Assembly (NCBI GenBank): GCA_030248225.1
Contig: JASANE010018493.1
Coordinates: 44,308-108,307 of the forward strand
Reading direction: 5' to 3'
Length of the DNA: 64,000 bases
Source of the DNA: Trileptium ribeirensis
Lineage: Eukaryota; Nematoda; Enoplea; Enoplida; Thoracostomopsidae
Every line of letters starts with the position of its first letter. The stretch's first letter is position 1. The translations under genes and the position numbers were made by a program. This document shows, one piece after another, positions 10,596-22,856 of this stretch. A model generated the notes under the pieces. It made no database searches. It was given only the letters and a program-made list of their open reading frames with translations, and was not told the origin of the DNA.

Positions 10596-12120
10596 CACTG
10601 TCTGATATATTAACATTGCTATTTTATGCTATTATTCAGCAAAGCAACACAAATGGTGCTTCAGTCTGTTGGAAAAATTTCTTCAAAGCGATTTTGAATA
10701 ATCGAGCTAGAGAAGCGCTATGTCTAACACAAATTATTATATTATTTGCTAAAGCCCAATGATTAGGCTAAAGTAAAAATGAAAAAAGCCAGGAACATAA
10801 CAGCCATGAAGGACACCGATCTAGAATACATGATATGATGATGCGTCGCTTAGTACTACATTGAGGCAAAGTATCATAATTTAAATTACATATATAGATG
10901 TTTAAGGTCCGTCCAGTCAGAAGTAGATGGTTCAGGTGAAGGTGGGGTAATTTTTTTTTGAAATTTATTAGAGCTCATGATTTTTAAAAATTTTGCCAAA
11001 ATTTGTTCTCTAATTGTTGCCAATTTATCAAATTTTCTGCAAATTTTACATAAATTTAACAATTTGTACTAGTTTTTTTACCAATGTAACTCAATGTTTC
11101 CCAAATTTCCTCTAAATTTCCGCGCTCTTTTGTCGCGGGGTAGATTGAGAGCCTTGAGGGATAAATATCACTTGACGTAGGTCCGACGCTCAGGGGGTTG
11201 CTTTCTCAGATTTGGCTGTTTTTCGACTTAGCGTAAGAATCGTTTCACGCAATTGCGCTAGACAGGTCAGTTTTTAAGATCATTGTTCTTAACGTTTACA
11301 TGCCCATCTATGCACATTAGCATCAGCGCGTAACACAATGGCATGTGTTTACTGCATCTGTCGTGTGGCGATTGTACGTATGCTGTTATTCGCTCGCTTT
11401 ATGCGTTTCCTTGTGCAATCAGGCAATATTTCTTAGATAGCTCGTTGGCTTGCGTACGCCGCTCGCAGTAATACGACCTTAGTGTTAAATCATTGATGTA
11501 GGCTCGAGTTTATCAAATATTGCGCAACAGCCATTTAATCTGTTCATGAAAGAGTTAAACTGAAATTTTTTAACCCTTGAGTTGAAAACGCTCGTAACAC
11601 CTGGCATTAATTCGGCCGCAGGTGATGCGCTAGTTTGAGGTATTTGGTAGAAGTATGATAATTGCTTATACCAAATTGCTCAAATCGATATAGAACCTAC
11701 TACACGCTCCTTTCTTATTGCATTCATCAACAGTATACTTTTTAATTGAATTACTTAGGCAATTACCTATTGTTTTATCTACTATTTCTTCCACCGGTAC
11801 CGCACCTTTAAACACAACGTACCCAAACGTAGCATATAGTAAATTCACATGCCTAGTGTGTAAGGTACATTAACGAAAAACATTAGCAAAGGAATGCATT
11901 CTTTATAACTATTTCGTATTCGATAACCATATCAAATGATCCACATATATGCAATTAGAACTTGCTCGTTAGAGTTCAAATTTAAAGAGTAAGCATGTCT
12001 GTGATCCTGTGCCATTAAGCCCATCACGAAACTGTAACATTTCTTTTTAGAAATTTTCTACACATTTTAAATAAACATTTTGTTTTCGTAATTATAGAGT
12101 TTGTGAAAATAAACATTGAT
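10596..12120. other. Intron sequence with A/T-rich low-complexity patch
   Basis: About 10,950-11,130 is low-complexity AAATTT/CCAAATTT sequence flanked by G-rich borders (GGTGGGGTAA, TCGCGGGGTAG). Similar patches are at 36.7-37.0, 38.5-39.1, 42.2 and 43.1 kb. About 11320-11420 resembles 412-510. No gene seen. Confidence 0.5.
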
Positions 12121-12134
12121 TTAATTTAAAGTCG

Positions 12135-12300
12135 GCAGAGAGGGTCTCGGGATTTTTTTCCTGGGAGGGGTCCGATGCCTTAATTTTTGTCATAATATCA
12201 CTGCTGTGTCAGGGAGATCTGTTTGTAATGGCATAGTCACCTTGCGAAATTTGCCGTTTTCAACAGGGGAAGGGGTGCTTAATATAATTTTCCATTCACC
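12135..12300. repeat. Unnamed dispersed repeat, copy 1
   Basis: The block around GGAGGGGTCCGATGCCTTAA, then TTTTTGTCATAATATCACTG, parallels 43600-43700, which reads GGAGGGGTGTGATACCTTAA, then TTTATTTCATAATATTTAAA. Both continue into a GTTACATTTCGAAAATTT-like segment followed by a G-rich run. Boundaries and class are unknown. Confidence 0.5.
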
Positions 12301-15300
12301 CTGTCTTGGCGAAGTTGGCGGTACGGATCTTCGGTGTCTCCCTTTGGCTGCTCTGAAAATCAGTGGTGTTGTTTAGTTAGTTTTAAAAATTTGTAAATTC
12401 AAAAATGCATACCCAAAACAAACAAAAATATGTGGTAAAGCTAAAATTGTAAATATATACCTATAGCAAATATATGGGACACATGCGGATTGGGATAGAC
12501 TTCAAGTAAAATGTGCGCGGTATCCTAGCAGTGCACTTAATATAAGTCTACATATGTCAAAGCCATACAAGTAAGAAGAAAGTAGCTGTTTAGCTTAAAA
12601 TGCACTATGATCAGCTATAATAATAACTGATCACGAAATGGTTATTATCAAATATCTGCTGATATTCCTAACAGAACTAATAAATAATAATAACATAATT
12701 AGCATATCATAATTACAATGCTTTGCCTTGTAAAAATTTCTGGGTTTTACTATTTGCCAAGGTATGTAAATGCCAACAGTATTCGGCATGTTCATAAGTA
12801 TCTTAGTCAACAAAAGCCTTGCCGCTCTTCATTCGCAGAAAGCAACTGCAGTATGTAATCAATGTACGTTGTACACCGTTAGCTTGCATGAAATTATGTT
12901 ATCAAGTCTTCAGTTGACAACAAAAAACCTCGTTTCAGTTAAAATGTGCTCAATCAGGTAATCTGACATATCAATCGTTTCTTGGCGGACACCTTTTATT
13001 TATATGTATTTATTACGTTCGAAAGTAAGTACATATCCATTTATTGCCCACGTTCTGGAACTATAAGGCTAGAATTTAAGTACTTTCAAATTGTAATGCT
13101 TTACCATGTTTGCATCCCAAAATTCTGCAGTTTTGTATCTGGAATAATTCTGGGCTAGAAGAACGTTATTGATCGTGATTAAAAATATAACAGCTTAGTG
13201 GTTTATGTTATTTATTAGCCAAAACTTTACGGTATTGCAGCGGGATACGTAGCTTAGTATTAGAATTCAACATTTTCGTGGGAAAGCTATTTCTGAAGTG
13301 TCAAACATTGTTCCATCACAGGCGAATTGATTAATATAGTATGCACACCAAGCAATTTTAGCAGTAGCGTAGGAACAAATTTAGTGCAAATAACCGACTA
13401 GACATCTGCTTGGAAATGTTTTCATTTGATAGTGAAAGTTTCATCCTACGACAGATGACGGCATGATTGTATTATGCATTTGTCCCTTTTATAGTACGCC
13501 CTTAAATAGTGTACCAAATCAAACTCTGCCACTTAGAAACAACGCATTTTCAGTTATATAAGACCAGGATATATAACCTAAAATTCTGTGAACACTCCGC
13601 ATTCATGTCCTCGACATCTATATACTTTGCTAAACATCACTTTTCTATTCGAAGCATACTTAATATAGAGACAATATAAGGAGACTTTTCCGAGAAGGTC
13701 TCGCAGTTAACTGTGTACATATAAAAAATTTTTGATTATCGATGTGCTGCATAAAGTGACCACTATAATCATTTGGTGAAAAAGGTGACGAAATTTATTT
13801 AAATGTATCTGTGTTTGGTATCTCTGTTTATAATATTATGGCTTTTCTGCGTACTCCGTCTATATCTATATTACGTATAATTTTAAAGTTTTAAATTAAG
13901 TACTACATTGCTGATCTTTCAATTATAGAGATTCTCAGAGTAGTGGAAAACGATAATGTTGTTTTAACAAAACCAATACGATGAATTTAGCCAAGCTTAT
14001 ATGTAACATTTAGCCCATTCCATCTGCAACATCCAGTGTTCAATCCTGATATAGTTAACTCCCACTAGTTGCGAACGCTTGGGCCACTTAAGTTCACCAA
14101 CATATCTTGCATAGATAATCTATGGATTGTTCTAAAGTTGCAAGTAAACCATTTGACTAAATAAAATAGAGAGTGTTCAGTTCATTAATTGTTCTTTTAC
14201 TTTCAAATCAATCCAATTGCATTAATAAACCCTGTCGTGTATAATGTGATATGTAGACCTATTATTGCAATCCGTTTTGTAACACATTCATTTTTATTAT
14301 TTCTGAAGAAAACCTGCTTTTTTGGTCCTATATTAGCATTAAATCAAGGTATATTCCGCCTTTGGATACTGTAAATAGCATATATACCGAAATGGCTGGC
14401 GTTAAACAGGAACGTAAAGCAACTAATATGATCATTAGCAGGCTAAATAGTTTACGTTGGCAATTCGCGACTGCAAAATCAAAGCCATTAATAACAGAAC
14501 CACCGCCGAAATAGCAACGAGACATTATGAGCTTGATTTTTTCATCGCGTGACATAGTAGAACAAAGCCTTTTAGATGTTCATAATCAAGACAGGAATTA
14601 ATTACTTTAAAAGTCAAGGTACATCTAACACTAAAGACATTACCAAAATTAGCTACCTTAACTAGCTTGCTTGCTTTATAATATACGAAGTCAGGATCCG
14701 TGATGAGATAGTGGTTTATGGTAGCAGAATGCATGATTCATACAATCTAGATTTCATGATAAAGAATAACTTATTTTATCGAATATCAATCAAGGAAATA
14801 GTGCCGTTAGAAAAGATAACCCTTCAATATCGAAGTGTATAAAGTGCTTTTTGGGTACATCTTTGGTCGATTATTCTGAAATTAGTGCTGAGTACGGTCT
14901 GCTTCTCAGTGAACACCATTTTCCATAATGTTTATGTAATATAATGACAATTTTGCTATGGTATAACTCAGTCCTCGAGTTTGCAGGTATTCAACATAGG
15001 GTCTAATGATATTCAGTTTCACACATGGAAATGTCAATATGCCCCACGTTTCAGTGAAAGCAGCTACTCATAGTTTAAGCGGTAATACTGCACTACTAGC
15101 TGCAGAACTTAGTTCGTGTCACCAAATAGAGATAGAATATCAACCCAATTATCTATCATTTTTCAACGCATTAGCGGACAACGTTGCCTGTGCAATGATA
15201 TTTCAACTAGTTAGCGGCAGTACGAAGTACGAAGAAGCGCACTGCTGGCTTATAGATTTATTTTAACTTGTAGTGAATTCATATTTAGCTGCGGAATGCA

Positions 15301-18300
15301 TATATAGCCGGGGTTTAGGATTCTGACACCGCCTGATGCTGTTCGTCTATTATGTGCATTGTACGGAGTTTAATATGCGAATCAAATGGGGCTTTGGTTC
15401 ATATGAATGTCATGCCATTTTATCAGCTGACAGGAGTACAACCTTAGGTTTGGTACATATCATATTGAAATTTTTCCTGTCAGAGATATTACCTGGAAAT
15501 CAGAATACCAGTATCACACATTATAGTTTGAAATATTTACTCTATGTGAAAAAACAAAAACTAGCAGAAATTCACACATCTCATAAGCAGGTTCGGACAC
15601 TTACTTGCTGATTCACTTTATGGTAGATTCAATCAATTAACGAATCTCGTACATTTCGTTAGGGACATGTAAAATTTTAAATGTTTGCTTCATGAGCTAT
15701 GCATTCTCACTTATTTATAAATACATACAACATAAAAAATTGCTACTTGTGATTTGGCTCAAACTGTAAGAATAAAGCGTGTGTGTGCTTTAAAACACAT
15801 ATTTAATTTCCGATACTCTTGTAATGGCTCACCTCAAGGTCAAAATTACATCGCAATATTGTTTTAATTACTGACTTGATCTCGGCAATGAAGATATATT
15901 TTCGGTAACATATTTCAATACAATTATAATGAGTTTCAGGTTTCTAAGAAATCTAATCGGTATATATGTTATATTTCACGTGGTATTACCTGAACGGCTA
16001 TAATGTGACCGTAATATTTTTAATAAAAGAAGCAGATAATCTTTACCTTTAATTACCTTATAACGAAATCTTGTTTATATTAAAAGGAAAAAGATAACTA
16101 TCTTATCTAATACTGCGTTATTGCAATATAATATGCTACAGTGGTGACAGCATGATAAAATGTAAAGCGTGATTGGCTTCCTACGACTAAATTTGCTGAA
16201 ACTAGGTAACAATATTAACATAAGCGACAATTTTGAACCATTAAATGCTATTCTATAGAATTGTAGCAACAAACTTGAACACTTTCATATCGCTTAGAGG
16301 TACTGGATATGCTCATCAGTCCACTAGCAGATCTTGGATTTTTAAAGGTGAAAATACGGCCACGCGTACAATTATAAATATCTGTTAAGGCCTAACTGAT
16401 AATTTGCTGACATAAATGTGAAGTTGAAAACGCACAACCACTGCACGTAGCTAAATATGTAGCTCGTATAAGCGATACTATTTCTTAGCATAAAATATAA
16501 CTAATACACATCAGTCATCAGTTGCCGTTTACATTTTATACAAAAGTCTAATTTGAAGTTTTGGGCTAATTTTTTCATTTGAACACCAACTGATCCAGAC
16601 ATCTGTCCATGATTCTGTCTAACCACAAATTATTTCTAGTTCGTATAACCATTTTTAGATTTTATGCTAGCAGCATCATTTCAAATCAGCACTTCAAGCT
16701 TCAGTAATACGCATACATATTTACCGAAAGATCATGATATATTGAACCAAAGCATTACATCATAGCTCGCTTTTATAGTTAGGTAATTCTATTGGGTCGA
16801 ATTAATAAATTCACACAAAAACGTTTTCACTATACCGAAAGTTACTTTCGGTATGAGTACATGCATTATAAGCACATTTCACTGTATTTGAGCTTTCAAA
16901 TGTAGCTGAAATTTTATAATTAGGATTCAGTTCTCATACTCAAACATGTTTCTTTTCGATTTAACATTTCGACAATCCATTATATAAAATAGATTTAGTT
17001 TTCACATTATGCATTTTATGTAGAAAATATATATATAAATTAATTCGGTAATATCGACGAACTTGCTGACAATTTGATAGAATTGTAATTGTACTTTACA
17101 GTTAAAACTTTTACGCTGGGACATTATATCGGCATTGTTTTCTTGAAAATAATAAAATGAACCAGGTTAATTGTCAAAAACTGAACTTCTACTGAAATAT
17201 AAGCTGGGTCGAGTAGTAATTTTCTAAGAGAAATGTGTAATTGCAGTATTTAGAGTCCAGATAAAAATGACGTACAATCCACAGTGGTTGAAAAAACGGG
17301 CCTTGAACTTGGAACCTTGGCGTGGAAAACATTTATTCAATTCCATTGCACCGAAAGTGCTTGCAGTCGGGCTAAATAAAGGAATGTTTGTGCTTTATGT
17401 TTATATACCCTGCCGCAATATATCATAGAAATTGACGAATACGCTCCTGTGACAATGTATCGCATTCCTCTAGCTTTCGTAGGATTTATCCTACGGATTA
17501 CCTAACAAATCTATCAGTCTGCTAGTAAAATCTCAGTTCAGCGTTTAAATATATGTATTACTGTTATAGCTATTTTTAGTATCGGAAATTTCTCCAATCG
17601 CTATTCCAAAAGAAAGCATACCTCTAGTTTTATGAGAATAAATGTACGACCAGGTTCCATTTGATGGGAAAATTTGTTGAAATAAAGCAGCTCAGCTGCT
17701 GATTATAAAATCTTCCATAAGCAAAGATAAATAAATACACAGTTGGAGAAAGCGGGAAGGCAGTTGCTGTGAAAAAAATGTGATTGCGCAAAATTTGAAG
17801 CCTAATATAAAAGCTTATTGTATAATCGGTGAATCGATCCACGGACCAAATATTTATGCTCACAACGCCCATTCAGTCGGCCACAGAAGCAACAATCGCA
17901 ATTTCATATTTACAGTATATATACTTATATGATTATGCTGTACCAGCGGTGTCAAACTTGTGACACCAAATCAATGCTAAGTTATTTCATGTCTTGTGGT
18001 TTCGTATATACAGCGCAAGAGCCAAATTGGTAATATTTTGCTTTTTTCATGAATATTAACATAACCATACTATAAACTACAGAATTTAGTTCTGTGCAAA
18101 AGTTCATTTAACAAGAGCGCAAAATCCTACATTGTGTGCTATGCTTATATCATGCTGTATAATTTCTAACTATGAAAAGCTTAATACTTATATTTTGATT
18201 TTCTGTTGATGTCACTGCGTTAAATGGCGCTGTGCAATTTACGTCTAATCTCGCAATGTATGTCGATCGCCACTTTTTCCTAGCGATTCGCCGACAACGT

Positions 18301-19682
18301 GCGAGGCTAAAGATTGCACCCATACGTAAGTTGTGTTAGAACTGATAACAATAAAAACGTGACACGTTACTGGCCGAGAGCTAACGGTGATATGAGGTTA
18401 TTTAAAGCCAGCTAAGATACATATATCATGCACAGTTATACAATATCCAAAACAATGCACAACCTGAGTGCTGTGATAATATTATAACACTAGAAAATTG
18501 CTAAAAAATAAACCACTTAGATATCGTAAGCATGTAGTCTTTTCCAAGGTAGCAAGTTTTTCTATATTAAAGTAGAAATTTAACACGATATAACGGCAAA
18601 ACAAATCGCATGTTCATGGCAATAAAAATACTAATTAAATGCTATGGGTGATAATACAATTAGAACGGAATCTCTCTAATTTCGACCATTCACACTGATT
18701 AAACAGCGTTTATGGTACTATTTACTCATGTCAGTAATCATAAGTAAGGGTATAGAAAAGGATAAGAAATTGTTGGGGTTCTCAAAGCTAATAGGTAAAA
18801 CTAAAAACTAAGGACCACTCTACCTTGACATCGATTCTGTGCAATAAACAACGACTAATGTTAATATGCTTATCCGCTGTGACATTTAGCAGATGCCTGG
18901 CAATTTGACAATTGACCATAACAAACAAGAGTGCTGTATACCTATTTACATGAAACTAAAATATTCTACAGTTAGCCTTATCAGACTTTTGTCCCTTTTT
19001 GGCTATAAAATGTTCACTTTCCAAGATTAATATTTCATTAATATTTATTACGGCAAAGACAACTTTTTGATCTAAAACAGATATATTTAATAAAAAACAA
19101 ACATTGTTTAATATTATTGGCAATGTGTTTTGGCTTTGTACAACAACAGAAAAGTTGCACAAAGTTACTGGAAATGTTATATATAAATTTCAATTTTAGA
19201 GCATCGCTGTTTTGATGTTTATATCGCTCGAGGATGTAAGTATAGTGTAATTTTTAGAATTACTAGCTAAATGCACCTGATGTTAAGAAGTATTTGTCAA
19301 AATTTAATAATTTATTCATGCCGAAAGCAATCCCTAAATTAATAACGCTAACATGAAAATAATTGTAAACTTTAACTAAACGACAATTTAATTATTCAAT
19401 AATTATGCAGTTTCAAAGTTGAACAAAGTTATATTCTAATAATAACAACTAATGCAGGAACTGCTTCATTGCAGCAGTGACCAACAATAGTAGCAGAGAT
19501 ATTCTTATAGAAACGAAAGCCAAAAATCCAATAAGTGACACGCATGAAACGTGATATAAATATATATTCACGCGTTACACACATAAGAAAACGTGACAAC
19601 GGCACCGCAGGTGTATAAAAGGCAATCAGTATATGATTTTAGTTTAGTTTTGACCTTGATTTGAATACGTCGAAAGCGAAAT
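12301..19682. other. Long intron stretch, no gene seen
   Basis: AT-rich sequence with scattered short open frames (for example 15006-15266, plus) that have no motif, no splice support and no clear compositional bias. The only structure I can support is the hairpin at 16832-16854. Confidence 0.5.
16832..16854. repeat. Perfect 11-bp inverted repeat (hairpin)
   Basis: ATACCGAAAGT, one T, then ACTTTCGGTAT. The arms are perfect with a single-base centre. It may be part of an old inverted-repeat element or a chance palindrome. Confidence 0.8.
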
Positions 19683-21357
19683 CTCGCTCCTTTACAAATT
19701 AGGCAGTTTTATGCCATTTAAGTCTTCGACCGGACTTCCTAAACATTTTACAGAAATCGTGAAACACGGATTTGGCGAATTGTATATTGCTGGTTGCACG
19801 TTTTCGAGCTGTAACTAGAAACATTCCAGTCTGACTTCATGAAGCAAAAAACATAACACAGTGTTAAGATAGGTCGCTCCTTTACAAATTAGGCAATTGT
19901 ATCCCATTTAAGTCTTCGACCAGACTTCCTAAAAAATTTACAAAAACTTTATAATCAGGATTTCGCCAAATGTACATTGCTGTTTGCGCATTTTTCAAAT
20001 TTTAACTAGAAACATTCCAGTCTGACTTCTATAAGCAAAAATATAACACATTGTTAAGATATGTCGCTCTTTTACAAATTAGGCAGTTTTATGCAATTTA
20101 ATTCTTCGACCGGACTTCCTAAAAATTTTATAGAAACCGTGAAATGCTGATTTGGCGAAATCTACATGGCTGGTTGCACGTTTTTTGAGTTGGAACTAGA
20201 AACATTCCAGTCTTACTTCATGAAGCAAAAATATAACACAGTGTTAAGATAGGTCGCTCCTTTACAAATTAGGCAGTTTTATGCCATTTAAGTCTTCGAC
20301 TGGACTTCCTAAAAAATTTACAGAAACCGTGAAACGCGGATTTGGCGAATTGTATATTGCTGGTTTCACGTTTTCGAGCTGGAACTAGAAACATTCCAGT
20401 CTGACTTCATGAAGCAAAAAATATAACACAGTGTTAAGATAGGTCGCTCCTTTACAAATTAGGCAATTTTGTCCCATTTAAGTCTTCGACCAGACTTCCT
20501 AAAAAATTTACAAAAACTTTATAATCAGGATTTCGCCAAATGTACATTGCTATTTGCGCGTTTTTCAAATTTTAACCAGAAACATTCCAGTCTGACTTCT
20601 ATAAGCAAAAATATAACATAGTGTTAAGATAGGTCGCTCCTTTACAAATTAGGAAGTTTTATGCCATTTAAGTCTTCGACTGGAATTCCTAAAAATTTTA
20701 CTGGCAAAATGTACTTGGCTGGTTGCACGTTTTTCGAGTTGGAACTAGAAACATTCCAGTCTGACTTCATGAAGCAAAAATATAACGCAGTGTTAAGATT
20801 GGTCGCTCCTTTACAAATTAGGCAGTTTTATGCCATTTAAGTCTTCGACCGAACTTCCTAAAAATTTTACAGAAATCGTGAAATGCGGATTTGGCGAAAT
20901 GTACATGGCTGGTTGCACGTTTTTCGAGTTGGAACTAGAACCATTCCAGTCTTACTTCATGAAGCTAAAATATAATGCAGTGTTAAGATAGGCCGCTCCT
21001 TTACAAATTAGGCAGTTTTATGCCATTTAAGTCTACGACCGGACTTCCTAGAATTTTACAGAAACCGTGAAATGCAGATTTGGCGAAATGCACATGGCTG
21101 GTTGCACATTTTTCGATTTTGAATTAGAAACATTCCAGCTTGACTTCATCAAGCTAAAATATAACACAGTGTTAAGATAACGCGCTCCTTTACAAATTAG
21201 GCAGTTTTATTTCTTCGACCGGACTTCCTAAAAATTTTACAGAAACCCTGAAATGCAGGTTCGGAGAAATCTTCATGGCTGGTTGCATGTTTTTCGATTT
21301 AGAAATAGAAACATTCCGTCTGACATCATGAAGCTAAAAAAGCACAGTGTTAAGATA
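19683..21357. repeat. 190-bp tandem array, nine units with higher-order period
   Basis: Units begin with CGCTCCTTTACAAATTAGGC at 19685, 19875, 20065, 20255, 20445, 20635, 20804, 20994 and 21183. Spacing is 190 bases, except 169 after the sixth unit because of a deletion, and 189 once. Each unit contains AAGTCTTCGACCGGACTTCC, GAACTAGAAACATTCCAGTC and ACAGTGTTAAGAT. Units 2 and 5 share a variant core (ACTTTATAATCAGGATTTCG) absent from the others, and units 1 and 4 share GAATTGTATATTGCTGG, so the first six units look like a duplicated three-unit block of 570 bases. Non-coding. Confidence 0.95.
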
Positions 21358-22344
21358 GCTCCTCATATCACCATCAGAAAAGGCGCTGGTCACCATATCT
21401 CTCCACCAGGCGGCGTTCGCGCTTTCTACATACTGCTCTTGTTGTAGTTTGTTGTTTGCTTGGCAATAATGCAAGTTCACGCGGTGTTGTTCTAAAAGAC
21501 ATCGCAGTTACAAACTGGTATTTAACTAAAGTTAGGTTTAAATATAATAAAGTGAACCATTTACTTTAGTGGTTAAGCTTAGTTAGCACCTTGCAGCTGA
21601 TTATTTCACTTCAAGCTGTGATCGACGCATATGACGACGATAGCGACGTCTCGCTGTACTCTGTTCAATAATTTAAATTACAATAAGTTAGTACGGACAA
21701 TGATTCCATCATTCTATTCAATGTACGCTTCAAAGCTCAGCTGTAGACATCATCCGGAAGTTAGCTTTGATATTTTTCAAGTTCCCAAGTGTTCGTTTCA
21801 CGAGGCGTATCCACCCTCTCAAAATTTATATTTTTTCAGCTACGCATGAACAATAGTTCGGCTGTTAGTATTCCAAAAATTGGCGAAATATCGCCGGTTT
21901 TCCGTTGCTATGGAAAATGATCATCAGACATAAATAAACGGATCAGAGACGTGGGAACGATTTTGAGTCTGCGGTGGGCCAGGATAACGCAGGACTGCAA
22001 ATAAAAGCCTCATTCCTAGCATGCAATGTTTGGTGCTAAACATAATGCATCTTCTGCGTATAATATATTAAAGCTTAATTTCTGGGGGTCCCTGAACCTG
22101 ACTTTTATACAGAGATCAATGCTCCAAAATTTTCTGTGAGCCCAGAGAAATCATTATAGCGACAATATTGTACTCCTGTCTAGAGTTTTTTCATTGACAG
22201 AAAGCATATGGTACATACATGCATTACTGGTGTGAAGTCTCTTCTCTGTTATTGGTAGTTTCTAGTCATGTAAAGCAGATATCATTTAGGTGTTTTGAAA
22301 AGTGGGATTGAATTAGTATCACAACCGCTTCTATATTATGTTTT
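21358..22344. other. Intron sequence, no gene seen
   Basis: Nothing beyond short random open frames between the 190-bp array and the second copy of the hairpin-rich element. Confidence 0.5.
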
Positions 22345-22856
22345 TTGTCACAGCCGTCAGGCTGTGACATTGATTTCACCTTCTGTCAGAGTGTGCATTA
22401 CAGCTTTAATTGCACTGCACTGCACGTATCTATTATAGTCATAAAAGCATTTTCAGATCCGACCGCTGGAGTCTGCATGCCAGGCAAAAATGGCATGCAG
22501 CAAACGTCTCGGATTTGTTGACTACAATTGAGATGAAAACATTTAGGAATTCCGAGAATTGATGACATCGAAAATTATATTATCAACTTTACCAGGTCTG
22601 AATTCATTCTTGCTATTTCATAGATAGCATATTCGCAAACGCTAAAGTCAAATAATTTGACATGTTTCAAAAACCATATATTATGCATGAACCGTCGTAA
22701 AGTTTATATTTAAATAACTATATGTAGTCCAGGCGCATAAATCCTATTGTTAATAGCAATATGACTGCTGTGACATTCTTCTTTTAAGAAGAAACGTCTT
22801 CGTTTTCAAACAAAAGTTCTTGACACATAGTATGTGTTTCCGACAGGGTAGCTTGT
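22345..22856 (-). repeat. 0.5-kb hairpin-rich dispersed element, copy 2 (inverted)
   Basis: Reverse complement of the element at 10086-10595, from TTTTTGTCACAGCCGTCAGG to CCGACAGGGTAGCTTGT. The differences seen are single-base changes and a small insertion (CACTGCACTGCACG versus CAGTGCACG-type reading). Flanks differ from those of copy 1, which fixes the boundaries. The near identity indicates fairly recent duplication or movement. Confidence 0.8.

Noticed and set aside
15006..15266. 86-codon frame on the plus strand
   Set aside because: No recognisable motif or splice support; a frame of this length is expected by chance in a window this size.
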